Shown in pieces: positions 10,301 to 21,200 of a DNA stretch of 44,372 nucleotides. This DNA comes from Bacteroidales bacterium (GTDB lineage Bacteria; Bacteroidota; Bacteroidia; Bacteroidales; WCHB1-69): the NCBI GenBank assembly GCA_016288655.1, contig JAEEKX010000038.1:1-44372 (forward strand). Reading direction: 5' to 3'. The notes below the pieces were generated by a model that had not been told where the DNA came from, made no database searches, and saw only the letters and a list, made by a program, of their open reading frames with translations. The first letter of the stretch is position 1; every line of letters begins with the position of its first letter. Both the position numbers and the translations under genes were made by a program.

Positions 10301-13300
10301 AACTATGACGTACACGGTGCGGAGGGTTTCTCCGCCGGTGTCGCCACCGACGGCTCCCTGAATGCGCCCGAGACCCGTTGGGGCGGCATCATGCGTGAGA
10401 TGGACAACACCGACTTCGAGTCCGCCAACTTCGAGTATATCGAGTTCTGGATGATGGATCCCTTCATCGAGAACCCCAACCACTCCGGTGGTAAACTCTA
10501 CTTCAACTTGGGTGATATCTCTGAGGATATCCTCAAGGATGGCAAGAAGTTCTTCGAGAACGGCCTGCCCACCGACGAATCCGACGAGAATGTGGAATAC
10601 ACGGTCTGGGGGCGCGTGCCCACCATCCAGATGATCGTCACCTCTTTCGACAACACCAGCGAGGACGCCCGCCAGTATCAGGACATCGGTTACGACGGTT
10701 TGAATGATACGCGGGAGCAGTTGTTCTTCCAGGATGACTTCCTCTCCCAACTGAACGGCTACCTCGATGGGGATGCCTACGATAGGATCTCCCGTGACCC
10801 GTCGTCCGACGACTACCACTACTTCCGTGGGGGCGACTATGACGACGCCGATATGAAGATCCTGGAGCGTTACAAGGCGTACAACAATGCCGATGGCAAC
10901 TCGCCGAGCGACAACCAGAGTCCCGAGAACTATCCCACCTCTGCCACCAACATCCCCAACATGGAGGATGTGAATAACGACAACACGTTGAGTGAGGATG
11001 AGAAATATTACCAGTATGTGATTGACCTTCGTCCCGACCGCATGGTGGTGGGCGAGAATTACATCACCGACATCTATGATGCCCAACCCGAGCCGCTGCC
11101 CAACAACACCCGTCCGACCACCCGCTGGTATCAGTTCAAGATTCCCATCAAGGATCCCGACAAGGTCGTCGGCAACATCTCCGGTTTCAACTCCATCCGC
11201 TTCATGCGTGTGTTCATGCGCGACTTCTCCGAGCCGATCATCTGCCGTTTGGCCACCTTCGAATTGGTGCGGAGCGACTGGCGTACCTATTCGCTCGATT
11301 TGATGGAGGATGGCGACTACCTGCCCTCCAACGGCGGTGACGAGACCTCCTTCACTGTGGCGGCCGTCAGCATTGAGGAGAACGGCAATCGTCAGCCCAT
11401 CAACTATGTGCTGCCTCCCGGCATCGAGCGCGAGCAGGGATACGGCAGTACCGTCACCTTCCACGAGAACGAGCAGGCCCTCACCATGAAGGTCCTCGGA
11501 TTGATGGACGGCGACGCCCGCGCCATCTACAAGACCACCAACTACGACCTCCGCAAGTTCAAACGGCTCATGATGTTCGTGCACGCCGAGAAGGTGAACG
11601 AAAGCGACAACATCCGCAAGGGTGAAGTCAGTCTCTTCATCCGTTTGGGTTCCGACATGACCGACAACTACTACGAGTACGAGATTCCCATCGAACTCAG
11701 CCCGTGGTATGTCCACGACAGCAGTTCCGTCTGGCCGATGGCCAATCGGATGAACATCATCCTCGACTCCCTCGTCTCCGTGAAGCAGCTTCGTAATGTG
11801 GAGGTGCGTGGCGGCACCCATCCCAGCATCACGGTGCCCTACTCCATGCTGCTCGACAACGCCAAGATTACGGTCGTCGGTACCCCGAACCTCGCCGACG
11901 TCGCCACCATCATGATAGGTATCCGCAACCCCAAGAAGAAGACCCTCAACGACGGCGATGACATGCTTGCCAAGTCGGTGGAGGTGTGGGTGAACGAGTT
12001 GCGCCTGTGCGACTTCGACGACAAGCAGGGCTTTGCCGCCCTCGCCCGCATGCGCCTCAACCTCGCCGACGTCGGCGACATCACCCTCTCCGGAACCTTC
12101 TCCACCCCCGGCTTCGGAACCCTCAACCAGTCCGTCACCGAAAGACAGACCGAGACGCTCTACACCATCGACTTCGCCGCCAACCTGGAGGCCGGCAAGA
12201 CCCTCTTCCCCGAAAAGTGGAACATCCGCATCCCCATCCACTACGACCTCTCGCAGAACGTCTCCATCCCTGAATACAATCCGTTGAATCCCGACGTCAA
12301 ACTCAAGGAGGATCTCAAGACTTACGAAACCGCCGCCGAGCGCGACTCCATCCGCAAGATGACCACCGACTATGTGCGCCGCCAGAACGTCAACATTATG
12401 AACGTGCGCAAGGAGCGCAACTTCGACGGCCCCATCAAGATCCGGCCGTGGGATATCGAAAACCTCGACTTCTCCTACGCCTACTCCGAGGTCAAATCGC
12501 GCAATGTGGATGTGGAGTTCGACAACGAGTTCACGCATCAGGCGGAGTTGGGCTACTCGTACAACTACAACCCGAAGAACATCCGCCCGCTTTCAAGTCA
12601 GAAGTGGTTGAAATCGAAATGGTTGCAACTGATCCGCGACTTCAACTTCTACCCGCTGCCCAAGATGTTCACCTTCCGTACCACCATATTGCGTGAAGTC
12701 AACCAGTTCAAGTACCGTCCGAAGAGCAAGGGCAACATCATTGTCGATACCAGCTTCGTCAAGACCTTCGACTGGAACCGCGACTACGCTTTGCGTTGGG
12801 ATTTGTCGCAGGGGTTGAAGTTCGAATACACCGCCAACATAGCCACCCGCATCGACGAGCCGCAGGGACTCATTGACACCCGTACGGAGAAGGATTCCAT
12901 CTGGCGTTGCTTCGGCCAGGGCGGACGTGTCAACACCTTCCAGCAGCGCTTCGACGCCTCTTGGCAGGTGCCCATCAACAAGATCCCTCTCTTCAGTTGG
13001 ATCACCGCCACCGCCCGCTACGGCTCCACTTACAACTATACATCTTCTTCACTTTCACTGCAATACCTCGGCAATACAATCGCCAACTCCCAGTCGTTGC
13101 AGTTGAACGGAAACGTCAACTTTGTCAATCTTTACAACAAAGTCCCGTATTTCAAGAAGGTCAACCAGGGGAACAACCGACCGGCGGCAGGCAAGGCGAA
13201 TGTCCAGAAGGGCAAGATCACCGCAGCTGACGACGAGGATGATCCCAAAGACAAGGGAAAGAAAGGCAAGGGAAAGGATAAGGACAAAGGCAAGGATTCG

Positions 13301-14689
13301 TTGAAGGAGAAGCCCAACTACGGCAAGATTTTCCTTGACGGGACAGTGCGTTTCCTGATGTTGTTGCGCAATGCCTCGCTGAGTTATAGCGTCGGCAACG
13401 GCATCCAGATGCCGGGCATGATGTACGCGCCAAACATCATAGGTATCAACTGGAAAAACGGCGCGCCCGGCTTCCTATTCGTCTTCGGCGGACAGACCGA
13501 CATCCGGCATATCTCCTCCGAACGCGGCTGGCTCTCCACCGACACGCTCATGAATTATGCCTACATGGAGAACCATAATCGGGTCATCAACTTCCGTGCC
13601 ACGGTGGAACCGTTCCGCGACTTCCGCATCGACGTGACCGCGACCCGCAACGAAAGCAGCAGTTACTCGGAGTATTACCGAGCGGATAGGGAAGGGGTCT
13701 TCCACTCCTACACCCCGCAAACGACCGGCAACTACAGCATCAGCCAGTTCGGTCTGGGACGTTTCTTCATGGATGGCGACAAGATCTTTGAGGAGTTCAA
13801 GTCGGCCCGCTACGAGTTGGCGAATCGGCTCTCCGCGTTGAATCCCAACTCCGGCGGCGTCATCAACGACACCACCGGCTATCCCGTCGGCTACGGCAGA
13901 TTGTCGCAGGATGTCCTTACCGCCGCCTTCCTCACCGCCTACGCCGGCAAGAAGGTCGATAAGGTGGATGTCACCTCGCCCTTCCCGAAGTTCCCGCTGC
14001 CCAACTGGCGACTCAACTACACCGGCTTCACCAAGATCAAGGGCGTGCAGAAGGTCTTCCAAAGTCTCTCCATCACCCATGCCTACACCTGCACCTACAA
14101 CATCGGCAACTACACCTCCAACCTGCTCTATCACGAGGACGCCAACGGCTACGCCGACCAGTTCGACCAGATGAACAACTTCATCGCCAGCCGACAGATC
14201 GGGCAGATCACCATCTCCGAGCAACTCAACCCGTTGATCGGTTTCGACATGACCATGAAGAACAGTCTCATGATCAAGGTGGAATACAAGCGGTCGCGCA
14301 ACACCTCCCTCAGTTTCGCCAACAACCAGATCACCGAGATGACTTCCAACGAGCTGGCAGTTTCCGCCGGCTACCGTATCAAGGACATCACCATCGGATT
14401 CGTCTTCTCCGGCATGAAACGGCAGGTCACCAGCGACCTCAACCTCAGCGTCTCCTTCGCCCTCAAGGACAACCAGACCATCCTGCGCAAGATCGCCGAG
14501 GACATCAATCAGATCTCCGCCGGCTCACTCTCCATGACCATCAACTTCGCCGCCGACTACCAGTTGAGCAAGATGGTGGGATTGACGCTTTATTACGACC
14601 ATATCATCAACAAGCCCTATATCTCACAGCAGTACAACAACATGAACATCGACGCGGGTATCAAGGTTCGGTTGATGTTGGCTCAATAG
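7337..14689 (+). CDS. sprA: T9SS outer-membrane translocon SprA (Sov)
   Basis: This 2450-aa protein is SprA/Sov, the very large outer-membrane barrel that forms the export channel of the type IX secretion system. Hallmarks are its size, a hydrophobic export signal at residues 10-28, repeated aromatic beta-strand patterns throughout, the conserved GTTYIDDFEATKST segment (about 857-870), and a C-terminal barrel strand ending INIDAGIKVRLMLAQ-like. The start is GTG at 7337; an ATG at 7382 inside the signal region is an alternative. Residues about 1955-1992 form a highly charged Lys/Asp/Gly insert that looks like a flexible loop. T9SS cargo genes (25722-27140 and 43914-44372) and porG are in the same window, so the system is probably functional. 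Confidence 0.93.
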   Translation: MIVGNKKTPHIYPILMAVAGFLLLLAATKPAEKSYTLSSEPSAFPMAFPLETAVPEESESWDFPVLDQLENAEGELLSPALPPPDTGLRSPIPSYDNNPLDEDQFYSPFHLSTPPSYHTEIVFDSLTNTYKFQNMIGSTPFGPSSSMSIDEYIDYDLRQSVNNYWRERGASYTSHGNRRGGGLIPQLHIGGDIFESIFGSNTIDIRPSGNVELIFGVLHNRNDNPSRPIKERRGTQFNFDENIQLNALAKIGDKIEFNLNYNTEAMFEFENKMKLKFEGKEDDILQLIEFGDVSLPLNSTLITGSQSLFGVKTQLKFGKLMVTAVGSQQKSEIESITVTGGAQTTDFYLKADEYDENRHYFVNQYFRDHYNQFLSTLPLVSSPIVITKIEVWRTTIGSATQDNRNIVAFTDLGESSPQFAGFTPNPGVMVPCDSANNLMTVIDTSLYRNLASVNNNMHARGLTSGVDYEKVESARLLAPSEYTFNPQLGFISLNTALTSDQVLAVSYQYTIIGDDHVYQVGEFSNEVAAPSCIRTKLLKSTTLDTKSPLWDLMMKNVYNLNAYQISPDDFILNVLYTGDDEGVANGFFNLGSQQGIPLIRLLGVDKLNKQQDPVPDGIFDFIDNAATRGGTINANNGKIFFPTVEPFGKDLRAVLTEPEIADRYAFDTLYRTTKTLAKQYTAKNKYFLEGSYKSSSGSEISLNAMNVPEGSVKVTAGGITLTENVDYTVNYSMGTVSIINQGVLNSGTPITISLENQATAGQKEQRMFGLNLDYAFNENFNLGATILNLGERPLTPKVNYGDEPINNTIWGMNLNYKTKVPFVTKAVDLLSFHSTTTESNLQIEGEFAHFIPGHSRAIGKEGTTYIDDFEATKSTTDLRSIYKWHMASTPQGQPQLFPEANVSDSDPVRRQWAYGYNRARLCWYIIDPIFYRNNNATPSNITVDDQSAPYAREIYETELFPNKENGTSTPTNLSVLNLAFYPSERGPYNYDVHGAEGFSAGVATDGSLNAPETRWGGIMREMDNTDFESANFEYIEFWMMDPFIENPNHSGGKLYFNLGDISEDILKDGKKFFENGLPTDESDENVEYTVWGRVPTIQMIVTSFDNTSEDARQYQDIGYDGLNDTREQLFFQDDFLSQLNGYLDGDAYDRISRDPSSDDYHYFRGGDYDDADMKILERYKAYNNADGNSPSDNQSPENYPTSATNIPNMEDVNNDNTLSEDEKYYQYVIDLRPDRMVVGENYITDIYDAQPEPLPNNTRPTTRWYQFKIPIKDPDKVVGNISGFNSIRFMRVFMRDFSEPIICRLATFELVRSDWRTYSLDLMEDGDYLPSNGGDETSFTVAAVSIEENGNRQPINYVLPPGIEREQGYGSTVTFHENEQALTMKVLGLMDGDARAIYKTTNYDLRKFKRLMMFVHAEKVNESDNIRKGEVSLFIRLGSDMTDNYYEYEIPIELSPWYVHDSSSVWPMANRMNIILDSLVSVKQLRNVEVRGGTHPSITVPYSMLLDNAKITVVGTPNLADVATIMIGIRNPKKKTLNDGDDMLAKSVEVWVNELRLCDFDDKQGFAALARMRLNLADVGDITLSGTFSTPGFGTLNQSVTERQTETLYTIDFAANLEAGKTLFPEKWNIRIPIHYDLSQNVSIPEYNPLNPDVKLKEDLKTYETAAERDSIRKMTTDYVRRQNVNIMNVRKERNFDGPIKIRPWDIENLDFSYAYSEVKSRNVDVEFDNEFTHQAELGYSYNYNPKNIRPLSSQKWLKSKWLQLIRDFNFYPLPKMFTFRTTILREVNQFKYRPKSKGNIIVDTSFVKTFDWNRDYALRWDLSQGLKFEYTANIATRIDEPQGLIDTRTEKDSIWRCFGQGGRVNTFQQRFDASWQVPINKIPLFSWITATARYGSTYNYTSSSLSLQYLGNTIANSQSLQLNGNVNFVNLYNKVPYFKKVNQGNNRPAAGKANVQKGKITAADDEDDPKDKGKKGKGKDKDKGKDSLKEKPNYGKIFLDGTVRFLMLLRNASLSYSVGNGIQMPGMMYAPNIIGINWKNGAPGFLFVFGGQTDIRHISSERGWLSTDTLMNYAYMENHNRVINFRATVEPFRDFRIDVTATRNESSSYSEYYRADREGVFHSYTPQTTGNYSISQFGLGRFFMDGDKIFEEFKSARYELANRLSALNPNSGGVINDTTGYPVGYGRLSQDVLTAAFLTAYAGKKVDKVDVTSPFPKFPLPNWRLNYTGFTKIKGVQKVFQSLSITHAYTCTYNIGNYTSNLLYHEDANGYADQFDQMNNFIASRQIGQITISEQLNPLIGFDMTMKNSLMIKVEYKRSRNTSLSFANNQITEMTSNELAVSAGYRIKDITIGFVFSGMKRQVTSDLNLSVSFALKDNQTILRKIAEDINQISAGSLSMTINFAADYQLSKMVGLTLYYDHIINKPYISQQYNNMNIDAGIKVRLMLAQ

Positions 14690-14709
14690 TGACCTTAATT
14701 TTCACTGTG

Positions 14710-15876
14710 ATGATTCATAATAGAATCCCCGATATCGAGTTGGAAAAGCGCACGCGGCCCCGCGCGAACGACATCCGCGGCTGCTACTATCGCGACCAAA
14801 CCGCCATTTTCCATTCCAAGCCCTTCCGCCGGCTGAAATACAAGACCCAGGTCTTCTTCAATCCCAACGACGACCATATCTGCACCCGCATCGAGCACGT
14901 GCTGCACGTCGCCTCCGTGAGTGCCACCATCTGCCGTGGACTCAACGCCCGCAAGGATATGGAGTGGGACCTCAACGAGGACATGGCCTACGCCATCAGT
15001 TTGGGACATGACCTCGGCCACACCCCTTTCGGACACGCCGGTGAGACCGCTCTCGCCGAATATCTCGGCGGGCGCGACAAGTTCATGCACGAGGTGCACA
15101 GTTACCGCGTCGTTGAAAAACTCATCGATAGCGGCTTGGGACTCAACCTCACCTATGCGGTCAAGGACGGCATCATCTGTCACAATGGCGAGCGCTTCGA
15201 GCAGGCCATCACCCCCGATTTCACCGTCAAGAACCTTGACGAGATCCAGTCGCGCCGCTTCCTGCCCTCCACCTACGAGGGCGCCATCGTCCGCTTCTCC
15301 GACAAGATCGCCTACCTCGGGCGCGACATCGAAGACGCTATCGTCGCCGGCTTTATCAAGAAAAACGACATTCCCGACGTCATCCGCCGCAAGATCGGTG
15401 ATAGCAACAGCAACATTATCAACTACTTGGTCAATGACTTGGTCTCCCACTCCACCGAAGAGGCCATCGCTGTCTCCGACGAGGCACATGAACTGATGCT
15501 CACGTTGCACAACTTCAACTACCAGCACATATACAAGCATCCGTTGCAGATCGAGGTGGAGAAGTCGTGCAAGCGCATCATCAACGCCATCTTCGAGTAT
15601 CTCTTCCACTTGCATCAGCAGTTCGACTGGGACCGCCACGACTTCCAAGGCAAGACATCCCACACGGTTGACACCTACTTTGTCGATTACATGAGGAATA
15701 TGTGCCGTTTTTACAAGGATGAGGCGACGAGCAATGGCTGGTCAGAGGACGAGATGGGCATGCGGGTGGTGGCCGACTACCTTTCCGGCATGACCGACCG
15801 TTTTGCTTTGGAGTGCATGAAGGAGATCACTTTGCCGCCTGCGGTGCAGTTCCATCACGGGCGCGGGGAGTTCTGA
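14710..15876 (+). CDS. dgt: deoxyguanosinetriphosphate triphosphohydrolase-like HD protein
   Basis: The 388-aa protein belongs to the dNTPase (Dgt/SAMHD1-like) HD superfamily, cleaving dNTPs to nucleoside and triphosphate in the cytosol. The metal centre is visible as H63 (RIEHVLHVA) and H99-D100 (SLGHDLGHTPFGHAGE). The opening RTRPRANDIRGCYYRDQTAI and the RFSDKIAYLGRDIEDA segment are also typical. I chose the ATG at 14710; a GTG at 14689 overlapping the sprA stop would add seven residues. It converges with the helicase gene, leaving only five bases between stops. Which dNTP is preferred is not predictable. Confidence 0.9.
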   Translation: MIHNRIPDIELEKRTRPRANDIRGCYYRDQTAIFHSKPFRRLKYKTQVFFNPNDDHICTRIEHVLHVASVSATICRGLNARKDMEWDLNEDMAYAISLGHDLGHTPFGHAGETALAEYLGGRDKFMHEVHSYRVVEKLIDSGLGLNLTYAVKDGIICHNGERFEQAITPDFTVKNLDEIQSRRFLPSTYEGAIVRFSDKIAYLGRDIEDAIVAGFIKKNDIPDVIRRKIGDSNSNIINYLVNDLVSHSTEEAIAVSDEAHELMLTLHNFNYQHIYKHPLQIEVEKSCKRIINAIFEYLFHLHQQFDWDRHDFQGKTSHTVDTYFVDYMRNMCRFYKDEATSNGWSEDEMGMRVVADYLSGMTDRFALECMKEITLPPAVQFHHGRGEF

Positions 15877-15881
15877 TCTTT

Positions 15882-18188
15882 TTAGTTTTTCGGAATAATC
15901 AGTTTGGCGAATTTCAGCAGCAGCACCTTCTCACCGAGGGTGTCGAAGGCGACGATGGCCTTGAGGTCGTTGGGGTTGCTGCCGTCGATGCGGGCTACCG
16001 TGCCGTAGCCGAACTTCAGGTGGTAGATGCGTTGCCCGGGCCGTAGGTCGTTGTTATTGGCCAAGCGGCCGATGGCGGAGATGTCGAGGTCGTTCTGTGG
16101 CTTCGTGGGGGCGCTCTTCTTCTGGAACGTGCGCTCGCCCCACGGGTTGCTCTTCGGCTCGCGGCGGGCGAACGTACCGCGTCCTGCCGACGCCTTCGCG
16201 ATCGTCTTCAGGCACGACATCGGCAACTCGTCGAGGAAGCGGCTCGGCTCGCAGAACTGCATGCTGCCGTACCGGTAGCGCGTCTGTGCGTGCGTCAGCG
16301 TCAGCACCTTCTTCGCCCGCGTGATGGCGACGTAGAAGAGACGGCGCTCCTCTTCCAACTCCCGCTTCGAACCGATGGACAGCGACGATGGGAAAAGGTT
16401 CTCTTCCAACCCGGTGATATACACGTAGTCGAACTCCAATCCCTTGGCCGCGTGGATGGTCATCAGTCTCACCTTCGACTGGTCGTCCTTCTCCTTCTCG
16501 TCTGCGTCGGTCAGCAGTGCCACGTTCTCTAAGAAACGGTCGAGCGTCGGTTCGAAGTGTTCGATCACCTCGCCCGTCTCCTCGTTGAAGGTGCTCTCCT
16601 CGGCGTTTTCCGAGAAGTCCTTCATGGCGTCAAGCAGCTCCTCCACGTTGTCGGCGCGGTCCTTCTCCGACGGGTCGGCCTTCAACGCGGCCACGATGCC
16701 CGAGGCGAAGGCGATGTGCTTGCCCAGTTCGTAGGCGTCCTTCGACTGCAGCATCGCCGTGAAACTCTTGATCTTGGCGGTGAAATCGACGAACTTCTCG
16801 CGCGTCGGATTGTTCACGGGGATTTCGTAGAAGTGCGGATTCTCGATGACGTCCCACATGCGTACACCCTGCTCGTTGGCGCAGGCGATGGCGCGCTCGA
16901 CCGAGGTCTCGCCGATGCCGCGCAGCGGGTAGTTGATCACCCGCCGCAACGCCTCCTCGTCGTAGTGGTTCACCGCCAGCCGGCAGTAGGCGAGGATGTC
17001 CTTGATCTCCTTGCGGGCGTAGAACGACGTGCCTCCGTAAATGCGATAGGGGATGTGCTTCTTGATGAGGCACTCCTCCAAGGCACGCGACTGCATGTTG
17101 GTGCGGTAGAGGATGGCGATGTCGTTGAGATCGACATGGTAGTTGTGCTCGATCTCGAAAATGGAGTCGCACACCAACATCGCCTCGTCGCTTTCGCTCG
17201 CCGACGACAGCACCGTGATGGGCGTGCCCTCCTCATTCTCCGTCCAAACCGTCTTGGGAATCTGCTTGTTGTTGTTTTTGATGACGGCATTGGCGGCATT
17301 CACGATGTTCTGCGTGGAGCGGTAGTTCTGCTCCAACTTCACGATCTTCGCCTCCTTGTAGTCGCGTTTGAAGTTGAGGATGTTGTTGATGTCTGCGCCG
17401 CGGAAGCCGTAGATGCTCTGGGCGTCGTCGCCGACCACGCAGATGTTGTGGTGCGCGTCGGCTAACCGCTTGATGATACGGTACTGCGCGAAGTTGGTGT
17501 CCTGATACTCATCCACCAGGATGTATTGGAAGCGGTTCTGGTACTTGAACAGCGTCTCCGGGTAGTCGCGCAGCAGTGCGTTCATGTAGTATAGGATGTC
17601 GTCGAAGTCCATGGCGTTGGCGCTGTGTAGCCGGCTGTTGTAGCGGGTGAAGATGTCGGAGATGAGCGGCTTGCCGCACTCCTTGTCGTATGCGCGGGCC
17701 TCGCTGTTCTGGGCGTAGTCTTCCGCCGACATGAGACTCGACTTGGCGGCGGAGATGCGGTTGAGTATGAAGTTGACGACGTAGATCTTGGGGTCCAAGT
17801 TCATCTCCTTGACGATGTTGCGGAGCAGTGCCTTGGAGTCGTCGGTGTCATATACGGTGAGGGCGTGAGTGAAGCCGATCTTCTCGGCCTCGGTGCGGAG
17901 TACGCGCAGGAACACGGAGTGGAAAGTGCCCATCTGCACTGCCTTGGCGCGTTTGTCGCCGATGAGTTTGAGCACACGGTCGGTCATCTCTCGCGCCGCC
18001 TTGTTGGTGAAAGTGAGCGAGAGTATGTTCCACGGCGCAATGCCGCGTTCCAACATGTAGGCGATGCGGTAGGTGAGCACGCGGGTCTTGCCCGAGCCGG
18101 CGCCGGCGATCACCATCACCGGACCGTCGATTTCACACACCGCCTGCCGCTGCGATTCGTTGAGTTCTGATAGGATGTCTTTTGCCAT
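15882..18188 (-). CDS. UvrD/PcrA-family ATP-dependent 3'-5' DNA helicase
   Basis: The 768-aa superfamily 1A helicase shows the Q-motif region LNESQRQAV, Walker A GAGSGKT (29-35), the motif II box DEYQDTN (D225-E226), motif III GDDAQSIYGFRGA, QNYRST (motif IV), MTIHAAKGLEFD (motif V) and VAITRAK (motif VI). The C terminus has the small Tudor-like domain of PcrA/UvrD (GQRIYHLKFGYGTVARIDG). It unwinds DNA in excision repair and at stalled polymerases. The gene follows dnaE by 18 bases, so they are probably co-transcribed. PcrA versus UvrD naming is a matter of convention; RecB-type is excluded by the missing nuclease domain. Confidence 0.93.
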   Translation of the reverse strand: MAKDILSELNESQRQAVCEIDGPVMVIAGAGSGKTRVLTYRIAYMLERGIAPWNILSLTFTNKAAREMTDRVLKLIGDKRAKAVQMGTFHSVFLRVLRTEAEKIGFTHALTVYDTDDSKALLRNIVKEMNLDPKIYVVNFILNRISAAKSSLMSAEDYAQNSEARAYDKECGKPLISDIFTRYNSRLHSANAMDFDDILYYMNALLRDYPETLFKYQNRFQYILVDEYQDTNFAQYRIIKRLADAHHNICVVGDDAQSIYGFRGADINNILNFKRDYKEAKIVKLEQNYRSTQNIVNAANAVIKNNNKQIPKTVWTENEEGTPITVLSSASESDEAMLVCDSIFEIEHNYHVDLNDIAILYRTNMQSRALEECLIKKHIPYRIYGGTSFYARKEIKDILAYCRLAVNHYDEEALRRVINYPLRGIGETSVERAIACANEQGVRMWDVIENPHFYEIPVNNPTREKFVDFTAKIKSFTAMLQSKDAYELGKHIAFASGIVAALKADPSEKDRADNVEELLDAMKDFSENAEESTFNEETGEVIEHFEPTLDRFLENVALLTDADEKEKDDQSKVRLMTIHAAKGLEFDYVYITGLEENLFPSSLSIGSKRELEEERRLFYVAITRAKKVLTLTHAQTRYRYGSMQFCEPSRFLDELPMSCLKTIAKASAGRGTFARREPKSNPWGERTFQKKSAPTKPQNDLDISAIGRLANNNDLRPGQRIYHLKFGYGTVARIDGSNPNDLKAIVAFDTLGEKVLLLKFAKLIIPKN

Positions 18189-18206
18189 GATGAGTCGATG
18201 AAAGTG

Positions 18207-21200
18207 CTATTTTTCTAAAGAGATTTCACAATGGATGGAGGCGGGCTTCATTTCGATGAAGGTCTCCGGATCGACCTTCATCTCGTAGTTGAAAAGGTCG
18301 GTGTAGAACTCGCAGTTCTTGTCCAAGATGGAGAATATCAGTTTCTTGGTGCCGCCGCCCTTGCCTTCGCGTTGGCTCTTCTCCTCCGCCGCCCGCAGCC
18401 ACTCCTGGATGATGTTGGCCGTGTTCTGCGACAGGTCGCCGACCTCCATCTTCAGCCGCACCGCCGAGGGGATCACCGTGAAGGCGTCGCGCAGGTAGAT
18501 AATGCGCGAGGGCTTGAGGTTGAAGGTCTTCTTGGCGATCTCCCGCTCGAAGCCGCGCTCCACGATGTTGGCGGCGAACAACAGGAACTGCCCCACATCG
18601 AACAGATGCCTGTACTTGGAGTAGTCCTCCCCGAACAACATCCAGTCAAACGAACTCGTCGAGTCCTCTATAGTGATGATGCCGTAGGGGTTGCCGTTCT
18701 TGCCGATCTTGTGCTGCGCGGCCGTCACCGCCGCGGCGAAGATGAGCGTGCGTCCCTGCATGAGATACCAGTCTTCTTTTTGGCTGATGACAGACAGGTC
18801 GGTGTTGCAGAAACTGTCGATGATGGGCCTGAAGTGGTCGAAGGGATGGCCGGAGATGTAGAAGCCGGCGATCTCGCGCTCCTTCTTCAGCCGCTCGAAG
18901 GCACTCCACTCGTCGCATTCGGGGATGGGCGGCAGCGCGGCCTCGTCTATGCCCCCGCCGACGACCTCGTCGAAGATGGACATCTGCATCTGTTGGCTGC
19001 TGTCCTGCTGATGCGCCCCGTAGTTCATCAGCCGCTCCACAAAGGTCTTATGGTCCTTGTCCTCGCAGAAGAACTGGGCACGGTGGATGTTGCCGAAACT
19101 GTCGAACGTGCCCACCGCCGCCATGCTCTCCACGATGCGGCGGTTGCAGGAGCGCAGGTTCGCCCGCTCGATGAAGTCGAAGATGTTCTTGAACTTGCCA
19201 TGGGCCTCGCGCTCGTCGATGATGTCCTGCACTGCGTTCGCGCCCACCCCCTTGAGCGCTGCCAGACCAAAGCGGATGGCGCCGTCCTGGTTGACGCTGA
19301 AGGCCAAATCCGACTCGTTGATGTCGGGCGGCAACACCGCGATGCCCTGCTTGCTGGCCTCATCGATCAACTCCGTCACCTTCTTCAGGTCGGTGATCTC
19401 TGCCGTCATGTTGGCGGCTAAGAACTCCGCCGTGTAATTGGCCTTCAGCCAGGCCGTCTGGTACGCTACGAAGGCATAACAGGTGGCGTGCGACTTGTTG
19501 AAGGCGTACGACGCGAACTTCTTCCACTCCTCCCAGATGTTCTTCAGGTCGTCGAGCGAGTAGTCCCGCTGCGTGCCCCCGTAGGTGAATTCGGTATATA
19601 ACGACTCCATCACGTCGATCTTCTTCTTGCCCATGGCCTTACGCAGCGTGTCGGCCTGGCCTCGGGTGAAGCCGGCCAGCAAGCGCGACAGCAGCATCAC
19701 CTGCTCCTGGTAGATGGTGATGCCGTAGGTCTCGTCCAAGATCTTGCCCATCTCGGGAATGGGATAAGTGATCGCCTCGCGCCCCTGCTTGCGATTGATG
19801 AAGGAGGGGATGTTGTCCATCGGGCCGGGACGGTACAACGCCACCATTGCGATAATGTCCTCAAAACGAGTTGGTTGCAACTCGCGAAGGTACTTGCGCA
19901 TACCCGGACTTTCAAACTGGAAGATGGCCGTGGTGTCGCCGTTCTGGAACACTTTGTAGGTCTTCTCGTCATCCAACGGGATGTCGTCGATCTCAATGTC
20001 TTTTCCCTTGCTCTTCTTGATGTTGCGAAGAGAATAGGTGATGATGTCGAGGGTGTTCAATCCCAGAAAGTCCATCTTCAGCAGACCGGCCTCCTCCACC
20101 AGTGCCCCTTCGTACTCCACCACCATGGTGTCGGAGTTCTTCGAGGTGGCCAACGGGATGCAGTCGAACAGACTGTCGCGCCCGATGATGACGCCGCAGG
20201 CATGCACGCCCGTGCCGCGCAGGGTGCCGTCCAACTTCTCGGCAAACTCCAACGTCTTCTTCACCAACGGACTGCCGTTCTCCAACTCGTAGGTCAGTTC
20301 AGGCGACGCATCGATGGCGGCCTTCAATGTCTTGGCGTCGTCGGGGACGAGTTTGGCTAAGCGGTCGCTCTCCGCCAGCGGGAGTTTCAACGCGCGGGCG
20401 CAGTCGCGGATGGCCGTCTTCCCCTTCATCTCCATCAACGTCACGATCACGGCGACCTTCTCCGAACCGTACTTCTGACTTACGTATTCGATGGTCTTCG
20501 CGCGCCCAGTGCTGTCCATGTCGATGTCGATATCGGGCAGCGAGATGCGGTCGGGGTTGAGGAAACGCTCGAACAGCAAGTCGTATTTGATAGGGTCTAT
20601 ATTGGTGATGTTCAAGCAATAAGCGATGGCAGAGCCGGCGGCGGAACCACGGCCGGGTCCGAACCGGATGCCGTTGCGACGCCCCGCCTCGATGAAGTCC
20701 ATTACGATGAGGAAGTAGCCCGGGAAGCCCATGCCGCCCACCGTGTCCAACTCGAACTGCAACCGCTCCTTGATCTCGTCGCTCAACTCCTCGCCCCAGC
20801 GTCTCTTCGCGCCCTCCCAGGTGAGATAACAGAGGTAGTCGAATTCATCCTTGAACTGCGGCGGCACCTCGAACTTCGGCAACGTTGGCTCGTGCTTCAG
20901 CGAGATCACCTGCACCTTGTTGGCTACGTGCATGGTGTTCGACAGCACCTCGGGATGGTCGGCGAACAACTCCGCCATCTCCTCCGTGGTGCGGAAATAC
21001 TCCTCGCCCGAGTATGCCATGCCGTTGTCCTGGTCCTCGTCCTGCGCAATCGCCTCCGTGTCAATGTAGTCCTTGCGGGTGTTGATGCAGATGAGCATCT
21101 TGTGCGCCGGAAAGTCCTCGCGGTTCACAAAGTGGACGTCGTTGGTGGCGATGCAGCGCAGGTGGAACTCCTCGGCCAACTGCAGCAGCGCGGCGTTCAC

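Noticed and set aside
8582-12538. A 1318-codon open frame on the minus strand opposite sprA
   Set aside because: It is a by-product of GC-rich codon use in sprA. The translation is dominated by V, G, D, E, L and H with no domain, and sprA itself is certain.
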